From positions 1-64,000 of the forward strand of contig NZ_JAELTI010000010.1 in assembly GCF_016428755.1 (NCBI RefSeq): a stretch of 64,000 nucleotides of DNA, read 5' to 3'. Made by a program: the position numbers and the translations under genes. The notes under the pieces are model-generated. The model made no database searches, had not been told where the DNA came from, and was given only the letters and a program-made list of their open reading frames with translations. This document shows, one piece after another, positions 43,271 to 51,019 of the stretch (positions are counted from its first letter, which is position 1; every line of letters begins with the position of its first letter). This DNA comes from Allobosea sp. ASV33 (GTDB lineage Bacteria > Pseudomonadota > Alphaproteobacteria > Rhizobiales > Beijerinckiaceae).

Positions 43271-45733
43271 TCAGGCCTGCGCCTTCGCGAGCGTCTGAGC
43301 CGTGTTGTTCAGCCAGTCCTGCGCCTGGGCGGTGGTGCCCGTCGCGGGGATGGCGAAACTCGACGCCGCATACTGGTCGAGCAAGGCCAGCCGGGACATC
43401 GCGGAGCTTTGCGCCGGCGCAGCCGTGGCTGCGCCGTCGAACGCGTTGACCCCGGCGTCCGAAGCACTGGCTCCGGACTCCGCAGCACCGGGATAGCCGA
43501 CCGTCCTGCGGTTGCCGAAGGAGAAGTCGCCTCCCCAAGCCGCATGACCGCCGAACCAGTCGCTCCAAGGAGTCGGTGCCGCGGCCGGCGAGGTCGCAGC
43601 CGTGTCCGGGCCTGTCGCGGCGGGCGCCGGAGCGGCCGGAGCGACGAGATCGGTCGCGGAAGCCAGCGTCGTCGGCTGGCTGGCCGCGACCGTCGCAGCC
43701 GTCGTTGCGCTAACAGCCAGCGTCCCGGCAGGCTGATGCGGCGCGCCGGCAACATTGACGGCGTTCCCGGCCCGATCCCTGACACCATTCAGGTTGTAGC
43801 TGGAGACCTCGAGATCGGCAGCCTTTTCGCCGGCCTGCACCTTGTAGTCGAACTGCAAGGTGCTGGTGCCGGCGCCACCGACATATTTGGCGGTGCCCTT
43901 GCTGTTCAGCGACAGGGTCGGCGTGCCGTTGACCGTCACCACCTCGTTGAAGTTGACCGACAACCTGACGATATCGCCGACGCCGACGGTACCGCTGCTG
44001 TTGGTGAGCTTCGACCCGGTGGCGGCGATCCACTGGACCTTCGGCGCCGTGGTGTCGCCAGCGGCCACGGCGTTGACGACCAGCGTTCCGGCGGGCTGAT
44101 GCGGCGCCCCGGAAACATTGACGGCATTACCGGCCTGATCCTTGACGCCGTTCAGGTTGTAGCTGGAGACCTCCAGGTCGGACGCCTTTTCGCCAGCCTG
44201 CACCTTGTAGTCGAACTGCAAGGTGCTGGTGCCGGCGCCGCCGACATATTTGGCGGTGCCCTTGCTGTTCAACGACAGGGTCGGCGTGCCGTCGACGGTC
44301 ATCACCTCGTTGAAGTTGACCGACAGCCGGACGGTATCGCCAGCGCCGACGGTGCCGCTGCTGTTGGTGAGCTTCGACCCGGTGGCGGCGATCCACTGGA
44401 CCTTCGGCGCCGTGGTGTCGCCAGCGGCCTTGGTATCGACGACCAGCGTTCCGGCAGGCTGATACGGGGCGCCCGACAGGCTGAGCGCATTGCCGGCCTT
44501 GTCCTTCACTCCGCTCAGGTTATAGGCGCTGATCGCCAGATCGGCCGTGTTCTGACCGGCCGCTACCTTGTACTCGAACTGCAAGGTATCGGTGCCGGCG
44601 CCGCTCACATATTTGGCCGTGCCCTTGTCGTTGAGCGACAGGGTCGGCGTACCACTCACATTCACCGCTTCGCTGAACTTCAGCGTCAGCCTGACGGTAT
44701 CGCCGGCATGGACCGTGCCGGTGCCGTTCGTGACGCCGGGGCCGTTGGCCGCCACCCACTGCACGGTCGGCTTGGTCGTATCGGGAGACGTGCCGGTCGG
44801 CGGAGTCGTGACCGGCGGCGTGGTGACGGGGGGCGTGACGACCGGCGGGGTGGTCACCGGGGGATTAGTGCCGTTGCCGCCGGACGAACCGCCCGTGTTG
44901 CCCGAAGGGGTACCGCCGCTCACGCCCTGGAGCAAAGGCGTGATGCTGCCCATGTCATGCCAGAGCTGGGTCATCGTCGCGTCGTCGAAGGCATTCGCCT
45001 GCGCACGAACGTTGGTGACGCCACCGGCGACGTCGACGACATAGGCGCCGTATTGCTGCATGGCCTTGAAGACCTGCTGGCCCAGCGGAGAAAGGCCGGC
45101 AGGCATCGGCGTGCCCGGCGGAATGCCGAGAAGCTGCCCTTCCTTGACGATACCCGACGCGCTGCCGCCGTCGCTGGAGATCGCCTGGCCGACGGCACCC
45201 GCCTTGACGAGCGTACCGTCGACGACGAGTTGCAGCGCGTGATCGATCGAGCCGTCCTTGACTTCGTCCTGAACGATCAGGCCGCCAAGCTGGCTTGCCC
45301 CGACGGCGGTGATCCCCGCCGCCAGGAAGGGCGAACTGCTGCCCCATCCGTCGCCGGTGACGATATTTTCGTAGGCCATCGAAACGGCAGACGCAGTCGT
45401 CGTGCTGGTCCGTTTGAATTGCCAGAAATTGTACGCGATGTCGCCATCGATGACGACCAGCTCACCATCGGTGCCCGCGGCGCCATTGGCGGCTGCCGGC
45501 ATGTGAACGCTGATGGTGCCGCCAGGATATCCCCAACCCGCGGGGTAAGTGACCTGGACGAGCGGATCTGAAGCGGAAGCAACGTAAACCGAAGGGGAAT
45601 ATCCATCCCAGGCTACACTGTAGTTATACCCAGTCGAAGAAGGCCAACCCAGTTTGGTGAAAGTTGCGTCGCTGGCTAGTGGTGTATTCCAACTCGAAGA
45701 AGCGGTGAATGGCCGGGTTTCGAGTGAGGTCAT
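43271..45733 (-). CDS. Large repeat protein, probable type I secretion substrate
   Basis: An 820-residue protein without a signal peptide; TAAGGAA precedes ATG. Residues 1-265 form an uncharacterised domain (SSWNTPL, YVASASDP, GTDGELVVIDGD, YNFWQFKR, DHALQLVVD, YGAYVVDVAGGVTN), shared with the Sec-exported protein at 47399. A Pro/Thr/Gly linker (about 285-325) leads into three 121-residue Ig-like repeats (310-672), e.g. RLSVNFNEVMTVDGTPTLSL, of the type common in giant type I adhesins. The Ala-rich C-terminus ends AQDWLNNTAQTLAKAQA and may carry the secretion signal. No RTX nonapeptides are present. First gene of the secretion operon. Confidence 0.8.
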   Translation of the reverse strand: MTSLETRPFTASSSWNTPLASDATFTKLGWPSSTGYNYSVAWDGYSPSVYVASASDPLVQVTYPAGWGYPGGTISVHMPAAANGAAGTDGELVVIDGDIAYNFWQFKRTSTTTASAVSMAYENIVTGDGWGSSSPFLAAGITAVGASQLGGLIVQDEVKDGSIDHALQLVVDGTLVKAGAVGQAISSDGGSASGIVKEGQLLGIPPGTPMPAGLSPLGQQVFKAMQQYGAYVVDVAGGVTNVRAQANAFDDATMTQLWHDMGSITPLLQGVSGGTPSGNTGGSSGGNGTNPPVTTPPVVTPPVTTPPVTTPPTGTSPDTTKPTVQWVAANGPGVTNGTGTVHAGDTVRLTLKFSEAVNVSGTPTLSLNDKGTAKYVSGAGTDTLQFEYKVAAGQNTADLAISAYNLSGVKDKAGNALSLSGAPYQPAGTLVVDTKAAGDTTAPKVQWIAATGSKLTNSSGTVGAGDTVRLSVNFNEVMTVDGTPTLSLNSKGTAKYVGGAGTSTLQFDYKVQAGEKASDLEVSSYNLNGVKDQAGNAVNVSGAPHQPAGTLVVNAVAAGDTTAPKVQWIAATGSKLTNSSGTVGVGDIVRLSVNFNEVVTVNGTPTLSLNSKGTAKYVGGAGTSTLQFDYKVQAGEKAADLEVSSYNLNGVRDRAGNAVNVAGAPHQPAGTLAVSATTAATVAASQPTTLASATDLVAPAAPAPAATGPDTAATSPAAAPTPWSDWFGGHAAWGGDFSFGNRRTVGYPGAAESGASASDAGVNAFDGAATAAPAQSSAMSRLALLDQYAASSFAIPATGTTAQAQDWLNNTAQTLAKAQA
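43717..44805 (-). repeat. Three tandem 363-base coding repeats
   Basis: Units at 44443-44805, 44080-44442 and 43717-44079 share exact 363-base spacing and encode 121-residue Ig-like modules. The second and third units are nearly identical over long stretches, suggesting recent duplication or gene conversion; the first is more divergent. Confidence 0.9.
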
Positions 45734-46236
45734 ATGCCAATTTCCTTAGATGTATACGAAAGGAACTGGACAGCGAGATTGGGGTAGGCCAGCCGGGTAG
45801 CTCTCGCCGATCCAGGGAGAACGCAGCGGTTAGACAGGCATGCCACGCTTAGGCGTCGGATGACGGGCCATCGCCAACGCCCGCGGCGAATCATTAGGCT
45901 CATCCGTCGATAAGCCTGGCGAGATATCGTGTTTGGAATGTGATGCCAAAACGAAATTGTTCAGATGTTCAAATCTGTGGATAAATTTCAGAAATTTTTA
46001 TGACCCTTGAGCATCATCGATTAACTTACGCGCCCTTCATAAAAATCGGCAATTCGGACGGCGAGAGCCCAAATATTGGAGCTACGCCTGCTGGGCCCAA
46101 CGCCAGCAGCGCGAAGTCGAAATCCGCGAATCACCCAAGGGCACCCGCGGCCCTCGAACCGCCTAGGCTCGAAAATCGGCCTGCCGGCGCGATTTATTTC
46201 CGCGCCTTTGGACGGATTTGGCGCGCATGAGCAGTA
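45734..46236. other. AT-rich intergenic region upstream of the secretion operon
   Basis: About 500 bases with much lower GC than the surroundings (for example ATAAATTTCAGAAATTTTTA near 45980). It holds the promoter of the leftward secretion operon and the 3' flank of the next glycosyltransferase. No gene is supported. The AT-rich character suits an H-NS-like or MucR-type silencer target (inference). Confidence 0.45.
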
Positions 46237-47274
46237 TCACCAATGGCCGGCGCCGGTCCCGCGCGCCATCTTGAACTGGGAATTGACAAAAACAATGCAA
46301 TCCATGCCGAAACCCAGTATCGCGATACTTGTCCTGCGGACGGTATAAGGGCCGCCCTTGAGAAATGCCGCCGTCCGGGAAAACAACCATGGCCATGGCA
46401 CCCAGCCAAAACGGGAATCCGGCAACAGCTTTCTCAATTTCTCCGGCAACCAGCGCGGCGAATTCGCGCTGGCAGAAAGTTCGTTCAGAACCCGCTGGCG
46501 GCCTTCCTGCCGATGAAGCCGGATGAAGTAGCGAAAAAGAGCTGCGTTGACGGCGCTGCCGATGACGATCCGCGTTTGATGCTTGAGAAGAGCCGCGATG
46601 CTTCGCTCTGATGGATAGACATGCGTCGCTTCCGGCGATTGAGCTATAAGGCTTTCGTCTTCCGGCCGCGAGAACAAAGACGTGATAATCGCGTGCCTAA
46701 TGAATCCGTCTTCTACGGGCAGTCCTATTGGAAGCTTGATTGCGCGCGCGGCTTCCGAGCGCATCGCATAAAGCTGTCCGCAAATTGCCGTCGTGAGATC
46801 GTGGCCGCTTGTTTTGCTGCCGTTGGCTATAGCCTTTTCGACAAGGCTCAGATCTTGAGGATAAAACTCGATATCCTTCAGAGGCAGGCTCGACGTTGCG
46901 ACGATGTCCTTTCGGCAGATTAGAAAATCAACAATATTCTTGATGGCTGAGCGGTCGGGCAAACCGATATCGGCGTCGATGAAGACCAGGATATCGGCGT
47001 CTTCCTGTGAAATCTCATGGACGAAGCGATTCCAGGTTCTCGACTTCCCACCCTCTTTCAAGTCGTGAACCACTGCTACGCCGGGGTTTTCAAACTTCGA
47101 TAACTCGCTTCGTGTCACGGCGACCGTATCGTCCGAGCACCCGTTCGCCAGAACAAACAGCCTCGTTGAAAAATCTTCGTGGGAGAATATCGTTTGACTG
47201 GAAAGATCGGCCAGCGTGCGCGCAATCCGATCCTGTTCGTTATGAGCGAATACCGCCAGATCTACATTGATCAT
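46237..47274 (-). CDS. Glycosyltransferase family 2
   Basis: A 345-residue GT-A enzyme; ATG 47274 has GGAG six to seven bases upstream, and the longer open frame upstream is only an overlap with the neighbour. The N-terminus VDLAVFAHNEQDRIARTLADL, the DxD motif FIDADIGLPD, and LPVEDGFIRHAI are typical. A hydrophobic segment near the C-terminus (AILGFGMDCIVFV) may anchor it. GC is near half, clearly below neighbouring genes, which suggests separate acquisition. Last in a four-gene leftward unit. Confidence 0.88.
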   Translation of the reverse strand: MINVDLAVFAHNEQDRIARTLADLSSQTIFSHEDFSTRLFVLANGCSDDTVAVTRSELSKFENPGVAVVHDLKEGGKSRTWNRFVHEISQEDADILVFIDADIGLPDRSAIKNIVDFLICRKDIVATSSLPLKDIEFYPQDLSLVEKAIANGSKTSGHDLTTAICGQLYAMRSEAARAIKLPIGLPVEDGFIRHAIITSLFSRPEDESLIAQSPEATHVYPSERSIAALLKHQTRIVIGSAVNAALFRYFIRLHRQEGRQRVLNELSASANSPRWLPEKLRKLLPDSRFGWVPWPWLFSRTAAFLKGGPYTVRRTSIAILGFGMDCIVFVNSQFKMARGTGAGHW

Positions 47275-47398
47275 CGATCGCTCCGACGCTGTGAAGCAAA
47301 GCGGCTCCGCCGGCGCGTCGAGGGCAACTTGCCCGGTCCGGCCTCCAACGGGGGCAGCGGATTTGGAATTGTCTCGACCGCGAACAACCGTGCCGCTC

Positions 47399-48403
47399 CT
47401 ACCGTGACGCCGTCGCAGGCGTCTTTTGCCCGGGATATCCGACGCGCTGAAGCAGCGGCGAAATCCGGACGAGATCCCGATCCAGCGCCGTGATCGTCGA
47501 CTGATCATAGGCGTTGGCCTGGGCTCGCAGATTGGTGACGCCTCCCGCGACGTCGATGACGAAAGCGCCATAGCGCTGATAGGCACGGAAGACCTTCTGC
47601 CCCAGCGGCGACAGCCCGTCCGGCATTCCGGCCGTGGCGGGGATGGCCAGGCGCTGACCTTCCTGGAGCAATCCTTTCGGGTTCGGTCCATCACCGCTGA
47701 TGGCTTCACCGATATGCCCCGGCTTCGCATAGTTCCAGTCGATGACGAGCTGCAGCGCATGCCCGATCTCGCCTTGATCCGTCTCCGCCTGAACCAGCAG
47801 GCCGGCGAGCTGGCTCGATCCCGCTGCCACGATGCCGGCGCCGAGAAAGGGCGACCTACGCCCCCAGCCGGTACCTGTTGCGACATTCGTCGCGGCATAG
47901 GATTGCGCCGTGGCCGCCTCTGGGCCCGTCCGCCGGAACTGCCAGAAGTTATGGACGGTGTCCCCGTCGATCACCAGCAGTTCCCCATCGGTTCCCGACG
48001 CCCCGTCGACACCGGCGGGAAGGCGCACCCTGACGGTGCCGGCCGGAAGGCCCCAGCTCGGCGGATAATCGATGGCCACGACCGGATCGGAAGCGGAGGC
48101 GATGTAGACAGCCGGAGAGTAGCTGCTCCAGGCGACACCGAAACGAGCGCTCGGCGGCCAGCCGACCTTGCGAAAAATCGCGCCCGCACGGATCGGCGTA
48201 TTCCAGGAGGAGGTCGCGGCGAATGGCCGCTTGCCGAGGGCGAAGCCGCGCCCCGGCGGATCGTCCTTCACCGTCTGTGGCTGCTGCGCGGCAGCGGACG
48301 ACGCCCATCCCAAGGCAGCGAAAAGGGCGAGGCACAGGGCAAGCCGGAGCCGGGCCACGATGATGGAGGCACGGAGGCCGGGTTGCGGGCGAGGCGACCT
48401 CAT
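47399..48403 (-). CDS. Sec-exported paralogue of the type I substrate domain
   Basis: A 334-residue protein with a signal peptide (LRLALCLALFAALGWASSAAAQ, cleavage near 40). The remainder is one domain (about 60-325) aligning with residues 1-265 of the protein at 43271: SSWNTPI, VYIASASDPVVAIDYP, GTDGELLVIDGD, NFWQFRR, HALQLVIDW, GLSPLGQKVFRAYQRYGAFV. It lies between two glycosyltransferase genes, which points to a role with the polysaccharide. The fold and activity are unknown to me; similar sequences occur, as far as I recall, in secreted proteins of actinobacteria. Confidence 0.8.
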   Translation of the reverse strand: MRSPRPQPGLRASIIVARLRLALCLALFAALGWASSAAAQQPQTVKDDPPGRGFALGKRPFAATSSWNTPIRAGAIFRKVGWPPSARFGVAWSSYSPAVYIASASDPVVAIDYPPSWGLPAGTVRVRLPAGVDGASGTDGELLVIDGDTVHNFWQFRRTGPEAATAQSYAATNVATGTGWGRRSPFLGAGIVAAGSSQLAGLLVQAETDQGEIGHALQLVIDWNYAKPGHIGEAISGDGPNPKGLLQEGQRLAIPATAGMPDGLSPLGQKVFRAYQRYGAFVIDVAGGVTNLRAQANAYDQSTITALDRDLVRISPLLQRVGYPGQKTPATASR

Positions 48404-48452
48404 CGCGCGATTTTCCAGCAAGGGTGGCTGCGACGGGTCTCGCGCGTCATGC

Positions 48453-49643
48453 TCATCGCTCCGTCCGGACCCAGCCGACCTGGCGGTGCACGAAGAAGCG
48501 GATGAAGGACGGAATCTTGGACAGGCAATAGCCCGGGCCCGCCGCCAGCTCGCGCCAGGACATGATCTCCCGGCCGAAACGCCACCATGCGGCGCCGATC
48601 GTCGCGACGAAGCCGGCCAGCGCAATCGAGGAGACGGCAAGCGGACCGGCAGACCTCGTCGCGCCGAACCACGCGAGGCTCGCGCCTTCCATCAGCATCA
48701 GCGATATCGCCAGCAGCGCCAGCGGCGGAATGCACAAGTCGAGTGTGAACGCCAGGAGGCGCAGGCTGCGCCGCGCGATCGCCTCTCTAATCATGGGAAG
48801 GAGGAATTCGCCGATGATCGCCAGGTGCCCATGTTCCCATCGCGTGCGCTGCTGGCGCTTTCCGGCCTCGGCCTCGGGGAATTGGCTGACGACCAATGCA
48901 TCGGGGCAGAACTGCGGCGACCGATGCCCCAGCACGAGCTCCGCGCTGATCTTCTGATCCTCCGTGAGGTGGCCGGTCGCGAGATCCAGCTTGCGGGCGA
49001 GATCGTAGGGCAGAGCCATGCCGGTCCCCATCAACTGGCATGGCCACCCCAGGCGCGTGGAGCCCAGCGGCCTCACGAAGGTCTTCACGGTCCATGCGAG
49101 CCGCGAAACCTTGTCGGCCGGGCTCGGGGATGGCGGCGCCAGCATCACATAGCGCGCCTGCATGGGGCGGCCCGTTGCAGCACAGCGTTTCGCCAGAAGC
49201 TCGAGCGTCCCCGGCGCGACCTCGCAATCGGCATCGATGACGATGACGACCTGCGGCGGATCGGATGTCAGGGAGCGGATGCCGTGATCCAGCGCATAGC
49301 CCTTTCCCGTGCGCGCGGGATCGCGACGGATGGTGACGCCGACGCCGGCACTCGCGGCAATCTGCGCGGTATCGTCGGTGCAATTGTCGGCCACGACCAG
49401 CAGGCGCCCTGTCGGCGGCATGCGGGACATGAGCGAAGCGATGGTGCGTGAGATGACCGCCTCCTCGTCATGGGCGGGCATCACGACCGTGAAGCGCGGG
49501 CAGGTAGCAAAGCTTTCCGATGCGAACCGGCGCGCAGGCAGGAGCGCCGCCCCGATCTGCAAGGCGAGGAAGGCGACCGGGATCGCCGTGAGAACCCCGA
49601 GCGCAAGCAGGGCAAGGTCAATTGCATCGACGATGACGGCCAT
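48453..49643 (-). CDS. Membrane glycosyltransferase family 2 (processive type)
   Basis: A 396-residue protein with one N-terminal and about three C-terminal membrane segments around a GT-A domain. Motifs are VVMPAHDEEAVISRTI, DADCEVAPG (DxD), LTEDQKISAEL (TED) and QQRTRWEHGH (the QxxRW motif of cellulose/hyaluronan-synthase-like enzymes). It may elongate the polymer or add a branch at the inner membrane. Stands 49 bases upstream of the Sec-exported domain gene. Confidence 0.9.
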   Translation of the reverse strand: MAVIVDAIDLALLALGVLTAIPVAFLALQIGAALLPARRFASESFATCPRFTVVMPAHDEEAVISRTIASLMSRMPPTGRLLVVADNCTDDTAQIAASAGVGVTIRRDPARTGKGYALDHGIRSLTSDPPQVVIVIDADCEVAPGTLELLAKRCAATGRPMQARYVMLAPPSPSPADKVSRLAWTVKTFVRPLGSTRLGWPCQLMGTGMALPYDLARKLDLATGHLTEDQKISAELVLGHRSPQFCPDALVVSQFPEAEAGKRQQRTRWEHGHLAIIGEFLLPMIREAIARRSLRLLAFTLDLCIPPLALLAISLMLMEGASLAWFGATRSAGPLAVSSIALAGFVATIGAAWWRFGREIMSWRELAAGPGYCLSKIPSFIRFFVHRQVGWVRTER

Positions 49644-49820
49644 GATGATCGCCCTCTGCGTGGTCGTACACCGCGACGTCCCGCCTTCGCCGCCTGAAGA
49701 CCTAACGGACGAAGCCGCCCGCCGGTTCGCGGACGGGCGCCTTCCGCCTGATCGGACGCGAACGGCCGCCAGCGACCATGTCTTCGCGGGCGCTTTCAGG
49801 CGCCTTGTGGTCGCGTGATC

Positions 49821-50723
49821 TCATCCCGGGAGATGATCGCCCATCGGCCATCGCGGACGTTGCACGTCCTTTCCCGGAAACGTTATGCCGCCGCTCTGCA
49901 GGTCCTTCGCAATGGCGCCGAAAACCTGCCAGGAATCGATGAAGTAGCGACGGAATAAGCGCTTCGGCTGCTGCGCAAAACGCCAAAACCACTCAAGCCC
50001 CGCTGCCTGCATCCAGACGGGAGCCCGACGCAGCGTGCCGGCATGAAAATCGAGGGCGGCCCCCACGGCCAGCCCATAGGCATCTCCGAGCACGGACCGG
50101 TGGTGGTCGATCCAGATTTCGGACTTGGGAGCCCCGACCCCGAAGAAGATATGCGTTGCATCCAGCGTCGTGATCCGGTTTGCCAAGGCCTGACTGGCGA
50201 CGGGATCGTTCTCGAAACCGAATTCCGGCACGCAGATGCCGATCTGCGTCTCGTCGAAACCAGCCGCCAGCAAACGATCGCGCAGGATGTTCGCGACCGT
50301 CTCGCTCGACGCGACGAAGAAGGGCCTGTGGATTCCAGGCCTGAGATTGTTGAAAATCAGCGGAAAGAGATCCGCACCCGTGACGCGCGCCTTGACGCCG
50401 ATCTTGCGCAGCTTTGCGTAGACCAGGATCGGCATGCCATCGATCGTCGTCTTCCACGAACTGCGATATGCGTCCCTGAAATCGGGATTCCGTCGCAAAT
50501 TCACGACGTGATCGAGATTCAGCGTCGTCAGCAACCGGATGCCAGCCCCTTTGGGGACGAGAGAGCTGCAAATCTCGCGAGCGATATCATCGATGGACTC
50601 GCAACTGAACTGCAGGCCGAACATTGGCCTTGAGATCGAATAATCCGTCAGCCTGACGCTGCGAGCCCCCTGGCGAGGCCTGAAGCCGAATACACTTCCC
50701 GAATGTAGTTTTATGATCCCCAT
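49821..50723 (-). CDS. WecG/TagA/CpsF family glycosyltransferase (GT26)
   Basis: A 300-residue cytoplasmic transferase that adds a second or later sugar to a lipid-linked acceptor. Family strings are LLTTLNLDHVVNLRRNPDF, IDGMPILVYAKL, FFGVGAPKSEIWI and GAALDFHAGTLRRAPVWMQ followed by GLEWFWR. The start is not supported by a clear Shine-Dalgarno. First gene of the leftward unit and divergent from the initiating transferase at 51020. Confidence 0.92.
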   Translation of the reverse strand: MGIIKLHSGSVFGFRPRQGARSVRLTDYSISRPMFGLQFSCESIDDIAREICSSLVPKGAGIRLLTTLNLDHVVNLRRNPDFRDAYRSSWKTTIDGMPILVYAKLRKIGVKARVTGADLFPLIFNNLRPGIHRPFFVASSETVANILRDRLLAAGFDETQIGICVPEFGFENDPVASQALANRITTLDATHIFFGVGAPKSEIWIDHHRSVLGDAYGLAVGAALDFHAGTLRRAPVWMQAAGLEWFWRFAQQPKRLFRRYFIDSWQVFGAIAKDLQSGGITFPGKDVQRPRWPMGDHLPG

Positions 50724-50872
50724 TTTACACCTCTGAATTATTGATTCGTTGCGCTAATGACTCCATTTATTGGATTAATTTCGATATATACTTTTATATA
50801 CTTATGTTTTACATAGAAATCCCGCGATACTAAGATAACGGAAGCGGCATTTCTGGAGGCATCGAGCGAGCA

Positions 50873-50896
50873 AAAAGCGCAACTGGTTGCGCTTTT
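50873..50896. promoter_or_regulatory. Perfect inverted repeat, probable operator
   Basis: AAAAGCGCAAC and its exact complement GTTGCGCTTTT are separated by TG (11+2+11). It lies between divergent genes, so a terminator is not expected. A dimeric regulator site or a leader hairpin for 51020 is more likely. Confidence 0.55.
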
Positions 50897-50944
50897 AACG
50901 CTCCAGGTCGGCTAAACGTCGCGTTTTCGAGGAAAATGAAGCAA

Positions 50945-50958
50945 CGCTTTTGAAAGCG
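50945..50958. promoter_or_regulatory. Second inverted repeat with related half-sites
   Basis: CGCTTT-TG-AAAGCG (6+2+6) lies 49 bases beyond the larger repeat and shares the GCGCTTT/AAAGCGC half-site and TG centre. Possibly a second binding site for the same regulator. Confidence 0.4.
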
Positions 50959-51019
50959 CAGAACTCGATATGTCTAATGGCGTTTAAACTGGAGGTATTC
51001 CCGCCTTTCGGGCAACGCA

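Larger units (their letters stand above)
50724..51019. promoter_or_regulatory. AT-rich divergent promoter region of the EPS locus
   Basis: Separates the leftward GT26 unit from the rightward unit. It begins with a very AT-rich block (50760-50820, e.g. GATATATACTTTTATATAC) and contains the two inverted repeats listed separately. Probably carries promoters for both directions. Confidence 0.55.

Noticed and set aside
46000-46230. Small open frame in the AT-rich gap
   Set aside because: No ribosome site, Pro/Ala-rich text and overlap with a second unrelated frame.
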